Assembly: GCF_014207705.1 (NCBI RefSeq)
Contig: NZ_JACHIU010000001.1
Coordinates: 372,001 to 436,000, forward strand
DNA: 64,000 nucleotides
Direction: 5' to 3'
Source of the DNA: Sphaerisporangium rubeum
GTDB taxonomy: Bacteria; Actinomycetota; Actinomycetes; Streptosporangiales; Streptosporangiaceae
Made by a program: the position numbers and the translations under genes
Notes under the pieces: generated by a model
What the model was told of the DNA's origin: nothing
The model's database searches: none
The model's input: only the letters and a program-made list of their open reading frames with translations
Shown here: positions 1 to 9,092 of the stretch, in pieces
Layout: each line of letters opens with the position of its first letter
Position numbering within the stretch: position 1 is the first letter of the stretch

Positions 1-59
1 TCAAGCCCGCCGCCGAGCGTCTTCTTCTTGTGCGCGATGACCGCGACCTGCGTAGGCAT
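1..59 (-). CDS. Partial 5' end of a diacylglycerol-kinase-like gene (runs off the left edge)
   Basis: Reading leftward from an ATG at 59, the frame stays open to the window edge. Its first 19 residues are rich in basic and Gly residues (VAVIAH, three lysines, then TLGGGL). That resembles the N-terminus of actinobacterial DAG-kinase-type lipid kinases, which start with a beta strand and a KTLGGGL segment. It is divergent from the chromate transporter. The fragment is too short for a firm call; the start could also lie slightly upstream. Confidence 0.35.
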   Translation of the reverse strand, partial: MPTQVAVIAHKKKTLGGGL

Positions 60-146
60 GCGGTGACGACTACCCAGAGAACCGCAGTTAAGGCGTGGGA
101 TTTCGATACGCGCCACCCTCCGCGTCACACGGGGAGGGGGTACGGG

Positions 147-1301
<1,155 letters not shown>

Positions 1302-1420
1302 GGCCTCACCGGAAGCCTCCGCGTTCGGAGGTACCGCTGTACCGTGACGACCGGGGACCGGCATAGCGACGGGGTGTCCACCGCGTCAACAGGAGGACAT
1401 CGAATCCTCCGGAGGTGATC

Positions 1421-1954
1421 GTGGACGTTGCCGAGGAGCGGCGTTTCCGCGAGTTCGTGGCGTCGCGCTCACCGGCGCTCATGAGACTCGGCTATCTGCT
1501 GACCGGCGGGGACCAGCACGCGGCGGAAGACCTGCTGCAGACCGTGCTGGCGCGGGCCGCCGCGCGGTGGGGACGCATCGACGACCCCGAGCCGTACGTC
1601 CGGCGGGCCATGTACCGGCAGCAGGTGAGCTTATGGCGCGTCGCCTCGCGGCGGCGGGAGACCGTGGTCGCCGAGGCGCCGGACGTGCCGGGCCGCGACG
1701 AGACGCACGCGGCCGAGCTGAAACTCGTGCTCCGTCACGCGCTGACCAGGCTGACCGCGCGGCAGCGCGCCGCCTTGGTGCTGCGTTTCTTCGAGGATCT
1801 GCCGGAGGCCGAGGTGGCTCAGATCATGGGCTGCTCCGTCGGCACCGTCCGCAGCACGGTCCACCGCTCGCTCGGCCGGCTGCGGGTGCTCGCACCGGAG
1901 CTGGCCGACCTCGGCGCCAACCGCCGGCCCCCGTTCGAGGAGGTCACCTCATGA
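1421..1954 (+). CDS. SigE-family RNA polymerase sigma factor
   Basis: A 177-residue ECF sigma factor of the actinobacterial SigE family. The N-terminal region 2 runs from about residue 8 to 75 (FREFVASRSPALMRLGYLL, then the DLLQTVLARAAARW segment). Region 4 follows from about 115, with the helix-turn-helix LPEAEVAQIMGCSVGTVRSTV. I prefer the GTG at 1421 because a complete anti-Shine-Dalgarno match, GGAGGTGATC, sits just before it; a GTG at 1415 lies inside that sequence. Its stop overlaps the ATG of the next gene by 4 nt, so the two are translationally coupled. The downstream membrane protein is the likely partner or anti-sigma factor. Confidence 0.88.
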   Translation: MDVAEERRFREFVASRSPALMRLGYLLTGGDQHAAEDLLQTVLARAAARWGRIDDPEPYVRRAMYRQQVSLWRVASRRRETVVAEAPDVPGRDETHAAELKLVLRHALTRLTARQRAALVLRFFEDLPEAEVAQIMGCSVGTVRSTVHRSLGRLRVLAPELADLGANRRPPFEEVTS

Positions 1955-3318
1955 CTCTGGACCCCCTGCTGCGTGAGACGTTCAAAGAGTGGGCCGAGGA
2001 GGCCCGTGTGCCGCAGGACCTGGCCGACCGGGCCCTGAGCGGCCGTACGCCGCGCGCGGCGCGCCGCCGGTGGGTCACCGTGGCGCTCGCCGCCGCCGCG
2101 ACCGCCGCCGTCGTCGCCGGCGGCGTACTCGTGCCGCGCCTGATCGGCGCCGCGCCGGGCCCCGCCAAGCAGCCGGCGGCCACCTATCCCGCTCCCACGC
2201 CTGTCGACACCTCCGTCCCCATGTCGCCACCCGCCGAGGTCACCGCCGCGGAACTGCCGGCGTCGCTGGACATCCGCACCGACACGGGGAACTCCCCGCC
2301 GAAGAACCTGATCGCCGCGGGACGGGTCGCGGTCTCGGCCTACTACCTCACCGCGAGGGAAAAGACCGGCAAGGGCAGCGACCGCGCTCACGACACCTGG
2401 TATGTGTACAACCCCGGCACCGGCACCTATGAATGGACCGACTGGTCGAAGGTGGACGTCGCACCCGGCCTGAAGTACGCGGCGGTGCTGGAACGCGACC
2501 TGCCGGCCCGGCGGATGGGAATCGTCGACCTGGCGACCCGGCAGGTGCGCTGGATCGACCTGTCACGGCCCGCGGTCGACGTGGCCTGGTCACCGGACGG
2601 TGCGCGGATCCTGGTCACGAGCTTCGACAAGGACCCGTCGATCCGTGAGCGGATCAGGGACAACGGCAGGAGCGCGATCATCCCGCCGGTCAAGCAGCTC
2701 GGCTACCACATCGTGGACGCGGCCACGGGACAGGCCGTCTTCCGTGACAGGGTGGAGAATCTCGCCAACCCGTTCCGCACCGGTTCCTTCCGATGGAACA
2801 TGGACGGCACCCTCATCAGCGAGCCGAACCGCGCGGCCGACGAGCCGCCGCCTCCGGGTGCCGCACAGCCGCCGGAAAGGCTGTACTACGACCTGGACGG
2901 CCGGCCGCACGCCGCACCCGAACGCGACTTCGAGCTGTTCGGCGGGCCGGGTTACTCGCCTGACGGGAAGCTGTACAGCGGCTTGTTCCTCGACATCGCC
3001 CCCGGACCGCTCAAGACGGTCACACCGCAGGAGTCCGAGAGGATGAGGAACGCCTCGGGGAAGCCACACGGACCGCTGACCACCGTGTACGACGTGGCCA
3101 CCGGCCGTCTCGTCGGCTGGCAGGAGATGCTCCAGTTGCGCGCGTGGGCCGACGACGGCCATCTCATCGGCCTCCAGTGCCTCGGCACGTGCAAGGACGA
3201 GTTCGACGCGCGTCTCGTGGTCGTCACCGTGGACGGCTCCAAGGCCGTCCCGATCTCCGGCGACATCCTGAACAGCCAGCGTCCAGGGAGCTGGTATCCG
3301 GTGCTGACTCCGCGCTGA
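1951..3318 (+). CDS. Membrane-anchored WD40/TolB-like protein, sigma-factor partner
   Basis: A 455-residue protein with a cytoplasmic N-terminus of about 45 residues, one membrane helix (WVTVALAAAATAAVVAGGVL) and a long outside domain. The outside part contains beta-propeller-type repeats: segments like VDVAWSPDGARILV and GPGYSPDGKLYSG recall TolB/WD40 blades. The first 30 residues (LRETFKEWAEEA, DLADRAL) look like the short N-terminal segment many SigE-operon proteins carry. The start overlaps the sigma-factor stop as ATGA. A role as anti-sigma or signal sensor is inferred from position and topology only. No canonical HxxxCxxC zinc finger is present. Confidence 0.7.
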   Translation: MTLDPLLRETFKEWAEEARVPQDLADRALSGRTPRAARRRWVTVALAAAATAAVVAGGVLVPRLIGAAPGPAKQPAATYPAPTPVDTSVPMSPPAEVTAAELPASLDIRTDTGNSPPKNLIAAGRVAVSAYYLTAREKTGKGSDRAHDTWYVYNPGTGTYEWTDWSKVDVAPGLKYAAVLERDLPARRMGIVDLATRQVRWIDLSRPAVDVAWSPDGARILVTSFDKDPSIRERIRDNGRSAIIPPVKQLGYHIVDAATGQAVFRDRVENLANPFRTGSFRWNMDGTLISEPNRAADEPPPPGAAQPPERLYYDLDGRPHAAPERDFELFGGPGYSPDGKLYSGLFLDIAPGPLKTVTPQESERMRNASGKPHGPLTTVYDVATGRLVGWQEMLQLRAWADDGHLIGLQCLGTCKDEFDARLVVVTVDGSKAVPISGDILNSQRPGSWYPVLTPR

Positions 3319-3440
3319 CCCCGCGCCGACCCCGCGCTGACCCCGCGCCGACTCCGCGCCGACTCCGCGCCGACTCCGCGACGACTCCGCGCCGACTCCG
3401 CGCCGACTCCGCGACGACTCCGCGACGACTCCGCGACGAC
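3306..3440. repeat. 11-bp tandem repeat array (GACTCCGCGCC type)
   Basis: About a dozen imperfect 11-bp units alternate between GACTCCGCGCC, GACCCCGCGCC and GACTCCGCGAC. They start inside the last codons of the upstream gene and run to the terminator. The array looks like local slippage expansion at a gene end. No coding function is evident. Confidence 0.85.
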
Positions 3441-3446
3441 CCGGTA

Positions 3447-3495
3447 TCCGCCGGGGTTCGGCCCGTGTCAGGGGACGCGGGCCGAACCCGGCGGA
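3447..3495. terminator. Bidirectional terminator hairpin between convergent genes
   Basis: Arms 3447-3465 and 3478-3495 are complementary over 18 bp with a single bulged G and a 12-base loop. The hairpin lies between the convergent ends of the plus-strand propeller-like gene and the minus-strand acetyltransferase gene. There is no strong U tract, as is usual in high-GC actinobacteria. Confidence 0.8.
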
Positions 3496-3501
3496 CCTGT
3501 C

Positions 3502-4446
3502 TCAGGACCAGGCGTAGTGGATCTCACGCTCGTGGTTGACGTACCCCGCACGCAGGAACGCCGCCGCCATCGGCGTGTTGCCGACGTCGGTGGTGGCGCG
3601 GATCCGCGGTGCGCCGGTCCCGGCGAGGATCCGGGTGCCTTCGGCGAGCAGCGCGTCGACGTACCCCCGGCCGCGGTGCGCCGGCCGCACGCCGATGTAG
3701 GCGATGACCGCGTTGTAGTTGTTCCGCGCCGCGATGACGAAACCCACGGGTTCGCCGTCCGGCAGCACACCGACGCGCCACCAGTCGCGCGGAGTGGTGT
3801 ACTTCTCCATCTCGTCGTCGTACTGCTCCACCGCCGCCTCACGCGGCGTCATGGTCCGCAGGTCGCGCACGCTGTGCGCGTCGAGGGTGCCGTCGAGGAT
3901 CTCGGTCATCAGGCCGACCAGTTCCTCGCGTCCGGCGACGGGACGGAACGAGAGCCGCTCGCCGGGGTCCGGGACGGGTGTCCCCGGTTCCCACTGGAAG
4001 CGCAGCCGCTCCACGAACGGCCTGGCTCCCTGCTCCTCGATCAGCCCGACGAGGCGGTCCACGCCGCGCCGTACGGCCGGGTCGTCCCGCCAGTCGCCGG
4101 GGACGAACCGCAGGTACTGCACCGGCGTTCCCTCGCCGGTGACCGCGGCCTGCGCGGTACGGAGGAGGTGACGGGCCGCGGCCTCGTGGCCGTCGGCGCA
4201 GTCGAAGATGTCGAAGAGCAGGGGTCGTTCGTCGCCGGTCCGGCACCACCAGCCGGCCCGGGCCACGACCCGGCCCTCGGACAAGGCGACCCACAGCCAC
4301 TCAGGCCGCCGCCGGCCCGCGCGCAGGTCCCCGGCGATCTCGTGGTCGAAGGCGTAACGGAGCTGGTTGAACAGCTCGACCTCGTCCGGTCCCGTGATGG
4401 GACGGACGGTGAGGCCGAGCGGGTACTGTGACGATACTGCGGTCAA
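3502..4446 (-). CDS. Tandem-domain GNAT acetyltransferase
   Basis: A 314-residue protein with two GNAT-like folds. The N-terminal half (residues about 10-150) is degenerate. The C-terminal half (about 165-314) carries the acetyl-CoA pyrophosphate-binding signature in the segment IGVRPAHRGRGYVDALLAEG, followed by a typical GN-x(6)-FLRAGY ending. The family transfers acetyl groups from acetyl-CoA to amines; the substrate here is unknown. It is a single-gene unit ending at a shared terminator. The start at 4446 gives a full N-terminal strand (LTVRPITGPDEVELF). Confidence 0.82.
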   Translation of the reverse strand: MTAVSSQYPLGLTVRPITGPDEVELFNQLRYAFDHEIAGDLRAGRRRPEWLWVALSEGRVVARAGWWCRTGDERPLLFDIFDCADGHEAAARHLLRTAQAAVTGEGTPVQYLRFVPGDWRDDPAVRRGVDRLVGLIEEQGARPFVERLRFQWEPGTPVPDPGERLSFRPVAGREELVGLMTEILDGTLDAHSVRDLRTMTPREAAVEQYDDEMEKYTTPRDWWRVGVLPDGEPVGFVIAARNNYNAVIAYIGVRPAHRGRGYVDALLAEGTRILAGTGAPRIRATTDVGNTPMAAAFLRAGYVNHEREIHYAWS

Positions 4447-4796
4447 GACGCGTTCCTTAGGGGGAGTCGCGCCGTGCCGCCCCCGGTCAGCGGTTCGAAC
4501 CCGCCCGGGAAGACCGGCGCGCGACGATTCCGGTGATCATGGCCTGCCCTCCTTCCGCGCTCGGCGCGCGCCACGAGGCACGCGAGGTGTGGGTGCCAGT
4601 TCTACCGGCCGCTCCGGCGGCCCCGCAAACGATTTACCGGCGGCCGGATCGGTACGACGCTGTGCGGTGCCGTGTGGTTCCGGTGGCGGATCGGTATGAC
4701 GCTGTGTGGTGCTGTGCGGTTCCGGCGGCGGGATCGCCGCGGCGCGCGTGTGGTCGCGGCGGTGTGATGTCACATGTGGCGCTCCGGCGGTGCTTC
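4447..4796. other. Intergenic region with divergent promoters; no gene seen
   Basis: This 350-nt stretch separates the minus-strand acetyltransferase from the plus-strand sigma-factor operon. It contains a 42-bp tandem repeat (listed separately) and presumably the sigma operon promoter, but I cannot point to a clear -35/-10 pair. The reading frame of the sigma factor is open back to 4533, without similarity to sigma factors. Confidence 0.5.
4646..4740. repeat. Two 42-bp tandem repeats upstream of a sigma-factor operon
   Basis: Units 4646-4687 and 4688-4729 share the pattern GGATCGGTAYGACGCTGTG, then GGTTCCGG, with a few transitions between copies. A third partial copy starts at 4731. The array lies 60-150 nt before the sigma-factor start, where operators or promoters are expected. 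Confidence 0.8.
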
Positions 4797-5429
4797 ATGG
4801 ATGTGAATGTCGCAGCGCAAGGCACACCGGTCGTCGCGCGGACGGCCGCACCGCCGGGTCAGGGCCGCGCCGGGGTGGTCAGGCGGGCCGAGGGGAAGGA
4901 CGGCGAGGCGGTGGCGGGTCCGAGGGGTGGCAAGGCCGTCCGCGCCGACCTGGAGCAGGTCTTCCGTACGGCCTATCCGCGGGTCGTGGGGGTCGCCGCC
5001 AGGGTGCTCGGCTCGCGGGACGAGGCCGAGGACGTCGCTCAGGAGGTGTTCCTGACGTTCGGCCGGTCCTCGGTCCCCGCCGGGGAGGCGCTCGGCTGGC
5101 TGACCGTCGCCGCGGCGCACACCGCGTTGAACCATCTGCGTTCCGGCCGCCGCCGGGCCTCCCGCGAGGAGGCGGCCGACCCCGGTGACGCGGTGTCCCC
5201 GGACGTCGCCGACACGGTCATGGCGCGCGAGGAGCGCCGCCGTGTGCGTGCCGCCTTGGCGCGGCTGCCGCGCAAGCAGGCGGTCGCGCTGGTACTGCGG
5301 CACAGCGGCCTCAGTTACGCCGAGGTCGCCGCCGCTCTCGATCTTTCTCCCGGCAGCGTGGGGACCACCGTCCGGCGCGCCGAGTCCGCATTGCGTAAGG
5401 AGTTGAACCGTCATGCGTCATCCGACTGA
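4797..5429 (+). CDS. ECF-type RNA polymerase sigma factor
   Basis: A 210-residue sigma factor whose first 50 residues are low-complexity and poorly conserved. Region 2 is visible from about 52 (LEQVFRTAYPRVVGVAARVL, DEAEDVAQEVFLTF). Region 4 is visible from about 150 (ARLPRKQAVALVLRH, then the helix-turn-helix LSYAEVAAALDLSPGSVGTTV). I chose the ATG at 4797; an in-frame ATG at 4767 is also possible and neither has a strong ribosome site. It overlaps the following anti-sigma gene by 17 nt and heads a four-gene operon that ends in an ABC exporter. That layout suggests envelope or drug stress sensing. Confidence 0.83.
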   Translation: MDVNVAAQGTPVVARTAAPPGQGRAGVVRRAEGKDGEAVAGPRGGKAVRADLEQVFRTAYPRVVGVAARVLGSRDEAEDVAQEVFLTFGRSSVPAGEALGWLTVAAAHTALNHLRSGRRRASREEAADPGDAVSPDVADTVMAREERRRVRAALARLPRKQAVALVLRHSGLSYAEVAAALDLSPGSVGTTVRRAESALRKELNRHASSD

Positions 5430-6516
5430 CGGCACGCTGCGCCGGCTCCTCGACGAGCCGGCCGGTGTCGCCGACGCCGACCGCGCGCACGTCACCGGCT
5501 GCGCCGCCTGCCTGTCCGGGCTCGCGACGGCCAGGCAGGACGCGCTGGCCGCACGCGCCGCGCTGGACGTCGAGTTCGCCGAGCGCACGGACGCGGACGC
5601 CGACGTGGACGCGGCGTGGCGCCGCCTCTCGCACGCGGTCGCCGCCGAGGAACGGGGGGCCGCGAGCTCGGCCTCCGCACGCCGGTGGCGCGCGCTGCTG
5701 CGCAGCCCCGTGGTCGCCGTGTTCGGTGTCGTCGTGCTGCTGACCGGCGCGGGGGCCGCGGCGGCGGGGGACTGGCTGCAGATCTTCCGTGCCAAGCAGA
5801 TAGCGCCGGTCCGGGCCCCTGAGGCCGAACTGGTGCAGGTGCCGGACCTGTCGGCCTTCGGCAGGCTCGACGTGACGGAGAAGATGAACGTGCGCAAGGT
5901 CGCGGGCCCCGACGCCGCGCGCCAGGCCGCGGGTCTTTCCGTGCCTCGGGTGGGGTCGCTGCCGCGCGGCGTCACCGGGGAACCCACCTACCACGTGCTC
6001 GGCCGGATGAGCGCGGTGTTCACCTTCTCGGCCGCGACGACGGCACGGACCGCCGCCGCGGCCGGCAAGGCGATCCCACCGGCGCCTGCCGGGCTCGACG
6101 GCAGCCAGTTCCGGCTGGTCGCGGGCCCCGGTCTCGCCGCGGTGTGGTCGCGGGGCCGTCCCGTGCCGGCGCTGATCGTGGGACGCGCGGTGGCCCCCGT
6201 CGCGTACTCCTCAGGGGTGCCGTTCGCCGCGGCGCGCGACTACCTGCTGTCGCTGGGGCTCATGCCGGAGAGCGTCGCGTCACAGCTGCGGGCCTTCGGC
6301 GGTGACGCGGCGACGCTGCCGGTGTTCACGTCGATCGACGAGGTGACGACGTCCACCGCCGACGTCGGCGGTACGCCGGCCACGGTGATCGCCACCCGGG
6401 ACGGCTCGGTGGCGGCCGTGGTCTGGGTACGCGACGGCGCCGTCACCGCCGTGGCGGGCTCCCTCAGCACCGGCGAGGCCCTGTCGGTGGCACGCGGGCT
6501 GAGGTGGGACCGATGA
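5413..6516 (+). CDS. Zinc-finger anti-sigma factor, membrane anchored
   Basis: A 367-residue protein. The N-terminus contains the ZAS signature HVTGCAAC (H-x3-C-x2-C) around residue 28, which in this family binds zinc and grips the sigma factor. One membrane helix (VVAVFGVVVLLTGAGAAAAG) lies near residue 100. The outside part ends with a globular domain (VGGTPATVIATRDGSVAAVVW) of the kind found in DUF4367-like anti-sigma proteins. It overlaps the sigma gene by 17 nt and the ABC ATPase gene by 4 nt, so the set is translationally coupled. Confidence 0.8.
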   Translation: MRHPTDGTLRRLLDEPAGVADADRAHVTGCAACLSGLATARQDALAARAALDVEFAERTDADADVDAAWRRLSHAVAAEERGAASSASARRWRALLRSPVVAVFGVVVLLTGAGAAAAGDWLQIFRAKQIAPVRAPEAELVQVPDLSAFGRLDVTEKMNVRKVAGPDAARQAAGLSVPRVGSLPRGVTGEPTYHVLGRMSAVFTFSAATTARTAAAAGKAIPPAPAGLDGSQFRLVAGPGLAAVWSRGRPVPALIVGRAVAPVAYSSGVPFAAARDYLLSLGLMPESVASQLRAFGGDAATLPVFTSIDEVTTSTADVGGTPATVIATRDGSVAAVVWVRDGAVTAVAGSLSTGEALSVARGLRWDR

Positions 6517-7847
6517 CCGCCGACCCCACGGCCGGACCCACGGCCGAGTCCGCGACCGGGTCCACGGCGCCATCCGTGACCGGACCCGCGACAGGATCCG
6601 CGACAGGATCCGCGACAGGATCCGCGACAGGATCCGCGACCGGACCCGCGACAGGACCCGCGACAGGACCCGCGACCGGACCCGCGACCGGACCCGCGAC
6701 CGGACCCGCGACCGGACCCGCGACCGGACCCGCGCTCGACGACGCCGAGCGGCTGGTCGCCGGACTGCCTCCGGCGCCTGCGGTGTGGTGCTCGGGGCTG
6801 CGCAAGCGGTACCGGCGGCGTACCGCGGTCGACGGTGTGTCCCTCACCGTCGGCCGCGGCGAGGTGGTGGGGCTGCTCGGGCCGAACGGCGCGGGGAAGA
6901 CCACCGTCATCAAGATGCTGCTCGGGCTGGTCAGGCCGGACGCCGGTGACGTGATGCTGCTCGGCCGGCCGGGACGGGATCCGCGGGCCAGGGCCCGGGT
7001 CGGCTACCTGCCTGAGCTGTTCAGGTACCAGCCGTGGCTCAGTCCCGCCGAGGTGCTGGCCCTGCATGTCCGGCTCTCCGGCGCCTCGGTGCCGGAGAGC
7101 GAGCGGCGCGAGTGCCTCGCCGCCGTGGGGCTCGCCGACCGCGCGCGTGACCGGGTCGGGGGGTTCTCCAAGGGGATGCAGCAGCGCCTCGGGCTCGCCG
7201 TCGCGCTCGTGGCCCGGCCCGAGCTGGTCGTGCTGGACGAGCCGACCAGCGCGCTGGACCCCCTCGGCCGCGCCGACGTCCGTGACCTCGTGCTCTCGCT
7301 CAAGGAGCGCGGGGTCGCGGTCCTGCTCAACTCGCACCTCATCGGTGAGGTCGAACGGGTCTGCGACCGGGTCGTCATCCTCGACAAGGGCCGGGTCGCC
7401 GCGTCGGGAAGCCTCGCCGAGCTGCTCGGCCGCCGCGAACTGCGGCTGCGGCTCGACGGCGTCGGCCCCGAGGCGCAGGCCCGGCTCGCCGCCGCCGGCC
7501 GCCTCACCGCCGAGGGGGACCGCTACACCGTCACGCTGCCTCCCGGCGAGGACGACTCGGCCGTACCGGACCTCGTGGCCGGCCTCGTCGCACTCGGCGT
7601 CCGTGTCCACGCGGTCGAACCGGGCCGCGTCACCCTTGAGGAACGCCTGCTCGACATCCTCCGCACCGACCACAGCACCGGCCAGAGCACCGGCCAGAGC
7701 ACCGGCCAGACCACCGGCCAGAGCACCGGCCAGACCGCCGACAGGGCTTCCGGCCAGAGTGCCGGCCGAAGCACCCGCCGGACTTTCGGCCGGACTTCGG
7801 ACCGGACATCCGACCAGACCGCCGACCGGAGTGGTGACCGCGCATGA
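6513..7847 (+). CDS. ABC transporter ATP-binding protein with repeat tails at both ends
   Basis: A 444-residue ATPase of the ABC-2 exporter type. The core domain (about residues 85-310) shows Walker A (GPNGAGKT), the signature (FSKGMQQRL), Walker B with the catalytic Glu (LVVLDEPTSALDP) and the switch His (LLNSHL). The first 75 residues are a TGPA/TGSA tetrapeptide array, and the C-terminus carries STGQ repeats. Neither is expected in this family, and both come from 12-bp DNA repeats. I chose the ATG at 6513, which overlaps the anti-sigma stop; a GTG at 6504 is the upstream alternative. The stop overlaps the permease gene by 4 nt. Export substrate unknown. Confidence 0.9.
   Translation: MTADPTAGPTAESATGSTAPSVTGPATGSATGSATGSATGSATGPATGPATGPATGPATGPATGPATGPATGPALDDAERLVAGLPPAPAVWCSGLRKRYRRRTAVDGVSLTVGRGEVVGLLGPNGAGKTTVIKMLLGLVRPDAGDVMLLGRPGRDPRARARVGYLPELFRYQPWLSPAEVLALHVRLSGASVPESERRECLAAVGLADRARDRVGGFSKGMQQRLGLAVALVARPELVVLDEPTSALDPLGRADVRDLVLSLKERGVAVLLNSHLIGEVERVCDRVVILDKGRVAASGSLAELLGRRELRLRLDGVGPEAQARLAAAGRLTAEGDRYTVTLPPGEDDSAVPDLVAGLVALGVRVHAVEPGRVTLEERLLDILRTDHSTGQSTGQSTGQTTGQSTGQTADRASGQSAGRSTRRTFGRTSDRTSDQTADRSGDRA
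6579..6734 (+). repeat. In-frame 12-bp tandem repeats (13 units) in the ABC ATPase N-terminus
   Basis: Thirteen units alternate between ACCGGACCCGCG and ACAGGATCCGCG types, giving one TGPA, four TGSA and eight TGPA tetrapeptides. The unit is a multiple of three, so gain or loss of units changes protein length without a frameshift. Confidence 0.9.
7674..7733 (+). repeat. In-frame 12-bp tandem repeats (5 units) near the ABC ATPase C-terminus
   Basis: Five units of AGCACCGGCCAG (one variant starts ACC) encode STGQ repeats. They are followed by a degenerate S/T/R/Q-rich tail to the stop at 7847. Confidence 0.88.
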
Positions 7848-8698
7848 CCGGAAGGACCGTGGCGACCGTCGCCGTGCTCACGCTCAAGGAGGCCTCGCGC
7901 CGCCGTGTGCTGCTGGCGGTCGCCGCCATGACGGCCGCGCTGCTCGGGCTCAGCGCCTGGGGGCTCTCCCGGCTGGCCGTCGAGCTCGCGGCGCTCACCA
8001 CAGGGGAGGCCAGGCTGGTGGCCGCTCAGGTGCTCAACCTGGTGATGTTCGGCTTCAGCCTGATCGCGGCGCTCGGCACCGCGTTCCTGTCCGGCCCCAC
8101 CATGGCAGGCGAGATCGAGTCGGGTACGGCGCTGTCGATCCTGGCGCGGCCGATCCGCCGGCCCGCGGTGCTCCTCGGCAAGTGGCTCGGTCTCGTGGCC
8201 TTCGGCGCCGCCTTCGTGGTGGCGGCGGGACTCGCCGAGTTCCTCATCATGTGGGCCACCCTCGGCTACTGGCCCCCGCAGGCCGCGACCGGTCTCGCGC
8301 TCCTGGTGACGCAGACGACCGTGCTGCTCACCCTGGCGTTGCTGCTGTCCACCGTGATCTCGCCGATGGCGTCGGGGATCGTGGCCGTCGGCCTGTTCGG
8401 CGCCACGTGGATCGCCGGGGTGATCGGCGGCCTCGGCCAGGCGATGAGCAACGAAGGGGTGGCGCGGGTCGGCACCGTCTCCCGGATCCTGCTGCCGACC
8501 GACGGCCTGTGGCGCGGCGCCATGCACGCCTTCCAGGACCCGGCGGCTCTCGCGCGGTTCGGCGGCCCCGCCGTGCGCGGCGGGTTCCCCTTCCTGAGCG
8601 TGGCGCCGCTCACCGCCGCCTACCTGACGTGGACCGTCCTGTGGATCGCGCTGGTGTTCTGCCTCGCCGCCATGGCCTTCGCACGCCGCGACCTGTGA
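7844..8698 (+). CDS. ABC-2 type transporter permease
   Basis: A 284-residue membrane protein with about six hydrophobic segments. The cytoplasmic N-terminal helix (VATVAVLTLKEASRRRVLL) is followed by helices near 20-45, 60-85, 100-125, 140-170, 180-205 and 255-280. The segment GPTMAGEIESGTALSILARPIRR matches the ABC-2 permease coupling region (E-x-E-x-GT). It overlaps the ATPase gene by 4 nt and is the last gene of the sigma/anti-sigma/ABC operon. With the ATPase it should form a homodimeric exporter or resistance pump. Confidence 0.88.
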   Translation: MTGRTVATVAVLTLKEASRRRVLLAVAAMTAALLGLSAWGLSRLAVELAALTTGEARLVAAQVLNLVMFGFSLIAALGTAFLSGPTMAGEIESGTALSILARPIRRPAVLLGKWLGLVAFGAAFVVAAGLAEFLIMWATLGYWPPQAATGLALLVTQTTVLLTLALLLSTVISPMASGIVAVGLFGATWIAGVIGGLGQAMSNEGVARVGTVSRILLPTDGLWRGAMHAFQDPAALARFGGPAVRGGFPFLSVAPLTAAYLTWTVLWIALVFCLAAMAFARRDL

Positions 8699-8769
8699 CC
8701 TGACCCCTGCCGCACCCCGCCACTACATGTTGGACGTGACAAGTCCGAGGCGCCTATATATGGTTTCCG

Positions 8770-8955
8770 TGCGTCCGGTCCGGCCGTCCGTCAAGGAGGG
8801 CCGGGGCAAGAGGGAACCCGGTGGAAGTCCGGGACTGCCCCGCAGCGGTGAGTGGGAACGACCGCCGTCACCACGCACTGGGCCTCCGGGCCCGGGAAGC
8901 GACGGCCAGTAGGAACGAGCAAGGTGCCCGCGAGTCCGAAGACCTGCCGGTCGCG
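8770..8955 (+). ncRNA. Adenosylcobalamin (B12) riboswitch
   Basis: The leader of nrdA contains the conserved B12-riboswitch core in order: GGGAACCCGGTGGAAGTCCG, then GACTGCCCCGCAGCGGTGAG, then the B12-box-like GCGAGTCCGAAGACCTGCC near 8932-8950. In the known family, cobalamin binding shuts down the downstream gene. B12 riboswitches ahead of class I nrdAB are established in Streptomyces, where B12 lets the cell rely on the class II enzyme. The exact 5' and 3' borders are approximate. Confidence 0.92.
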
Positions 8956-9086
8956 CCGCGTGCCGCTCATCGGCGCGCGGCAGGTCCGGGGTCGCGCGGG
9001 ACGGCCCGCGGCTCCGGCACGGGGGAGGGTTCCCCGGCGGCGCCTCCTCGCGCGTGCCCGGCCACGTCGGCCGAGTTCGCGAGGAG
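8942..9086 (+). promoter_or_regulatory. Riboswitch expression platform with a ribosome-site-hiding hairpin
   Basis: Two inverted repeats follow the aptamer. The first, 8942-8949 with 8978-8985, overlaps the end of the aptamer, so it can compete with its closing stem. In the second, 9044-9052 pairs perfectly with 9078-9086; the right arm is the GAGGAG ribosome binding site 6 nt before the nrdA GTG. This suggests translational control, with the ribosome site hidden in the bound state. The pairing is seen in the sequence; the switching order is inferred. Confidence 0.65.
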
Positions 9087-9092
9087 AGAACG

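Noticed and set aside
3306-3440. CRISPR-like short repeats
   Set aside because: Units are 11 bp and contiguous without unique spacers, so it is a simple tandem array.
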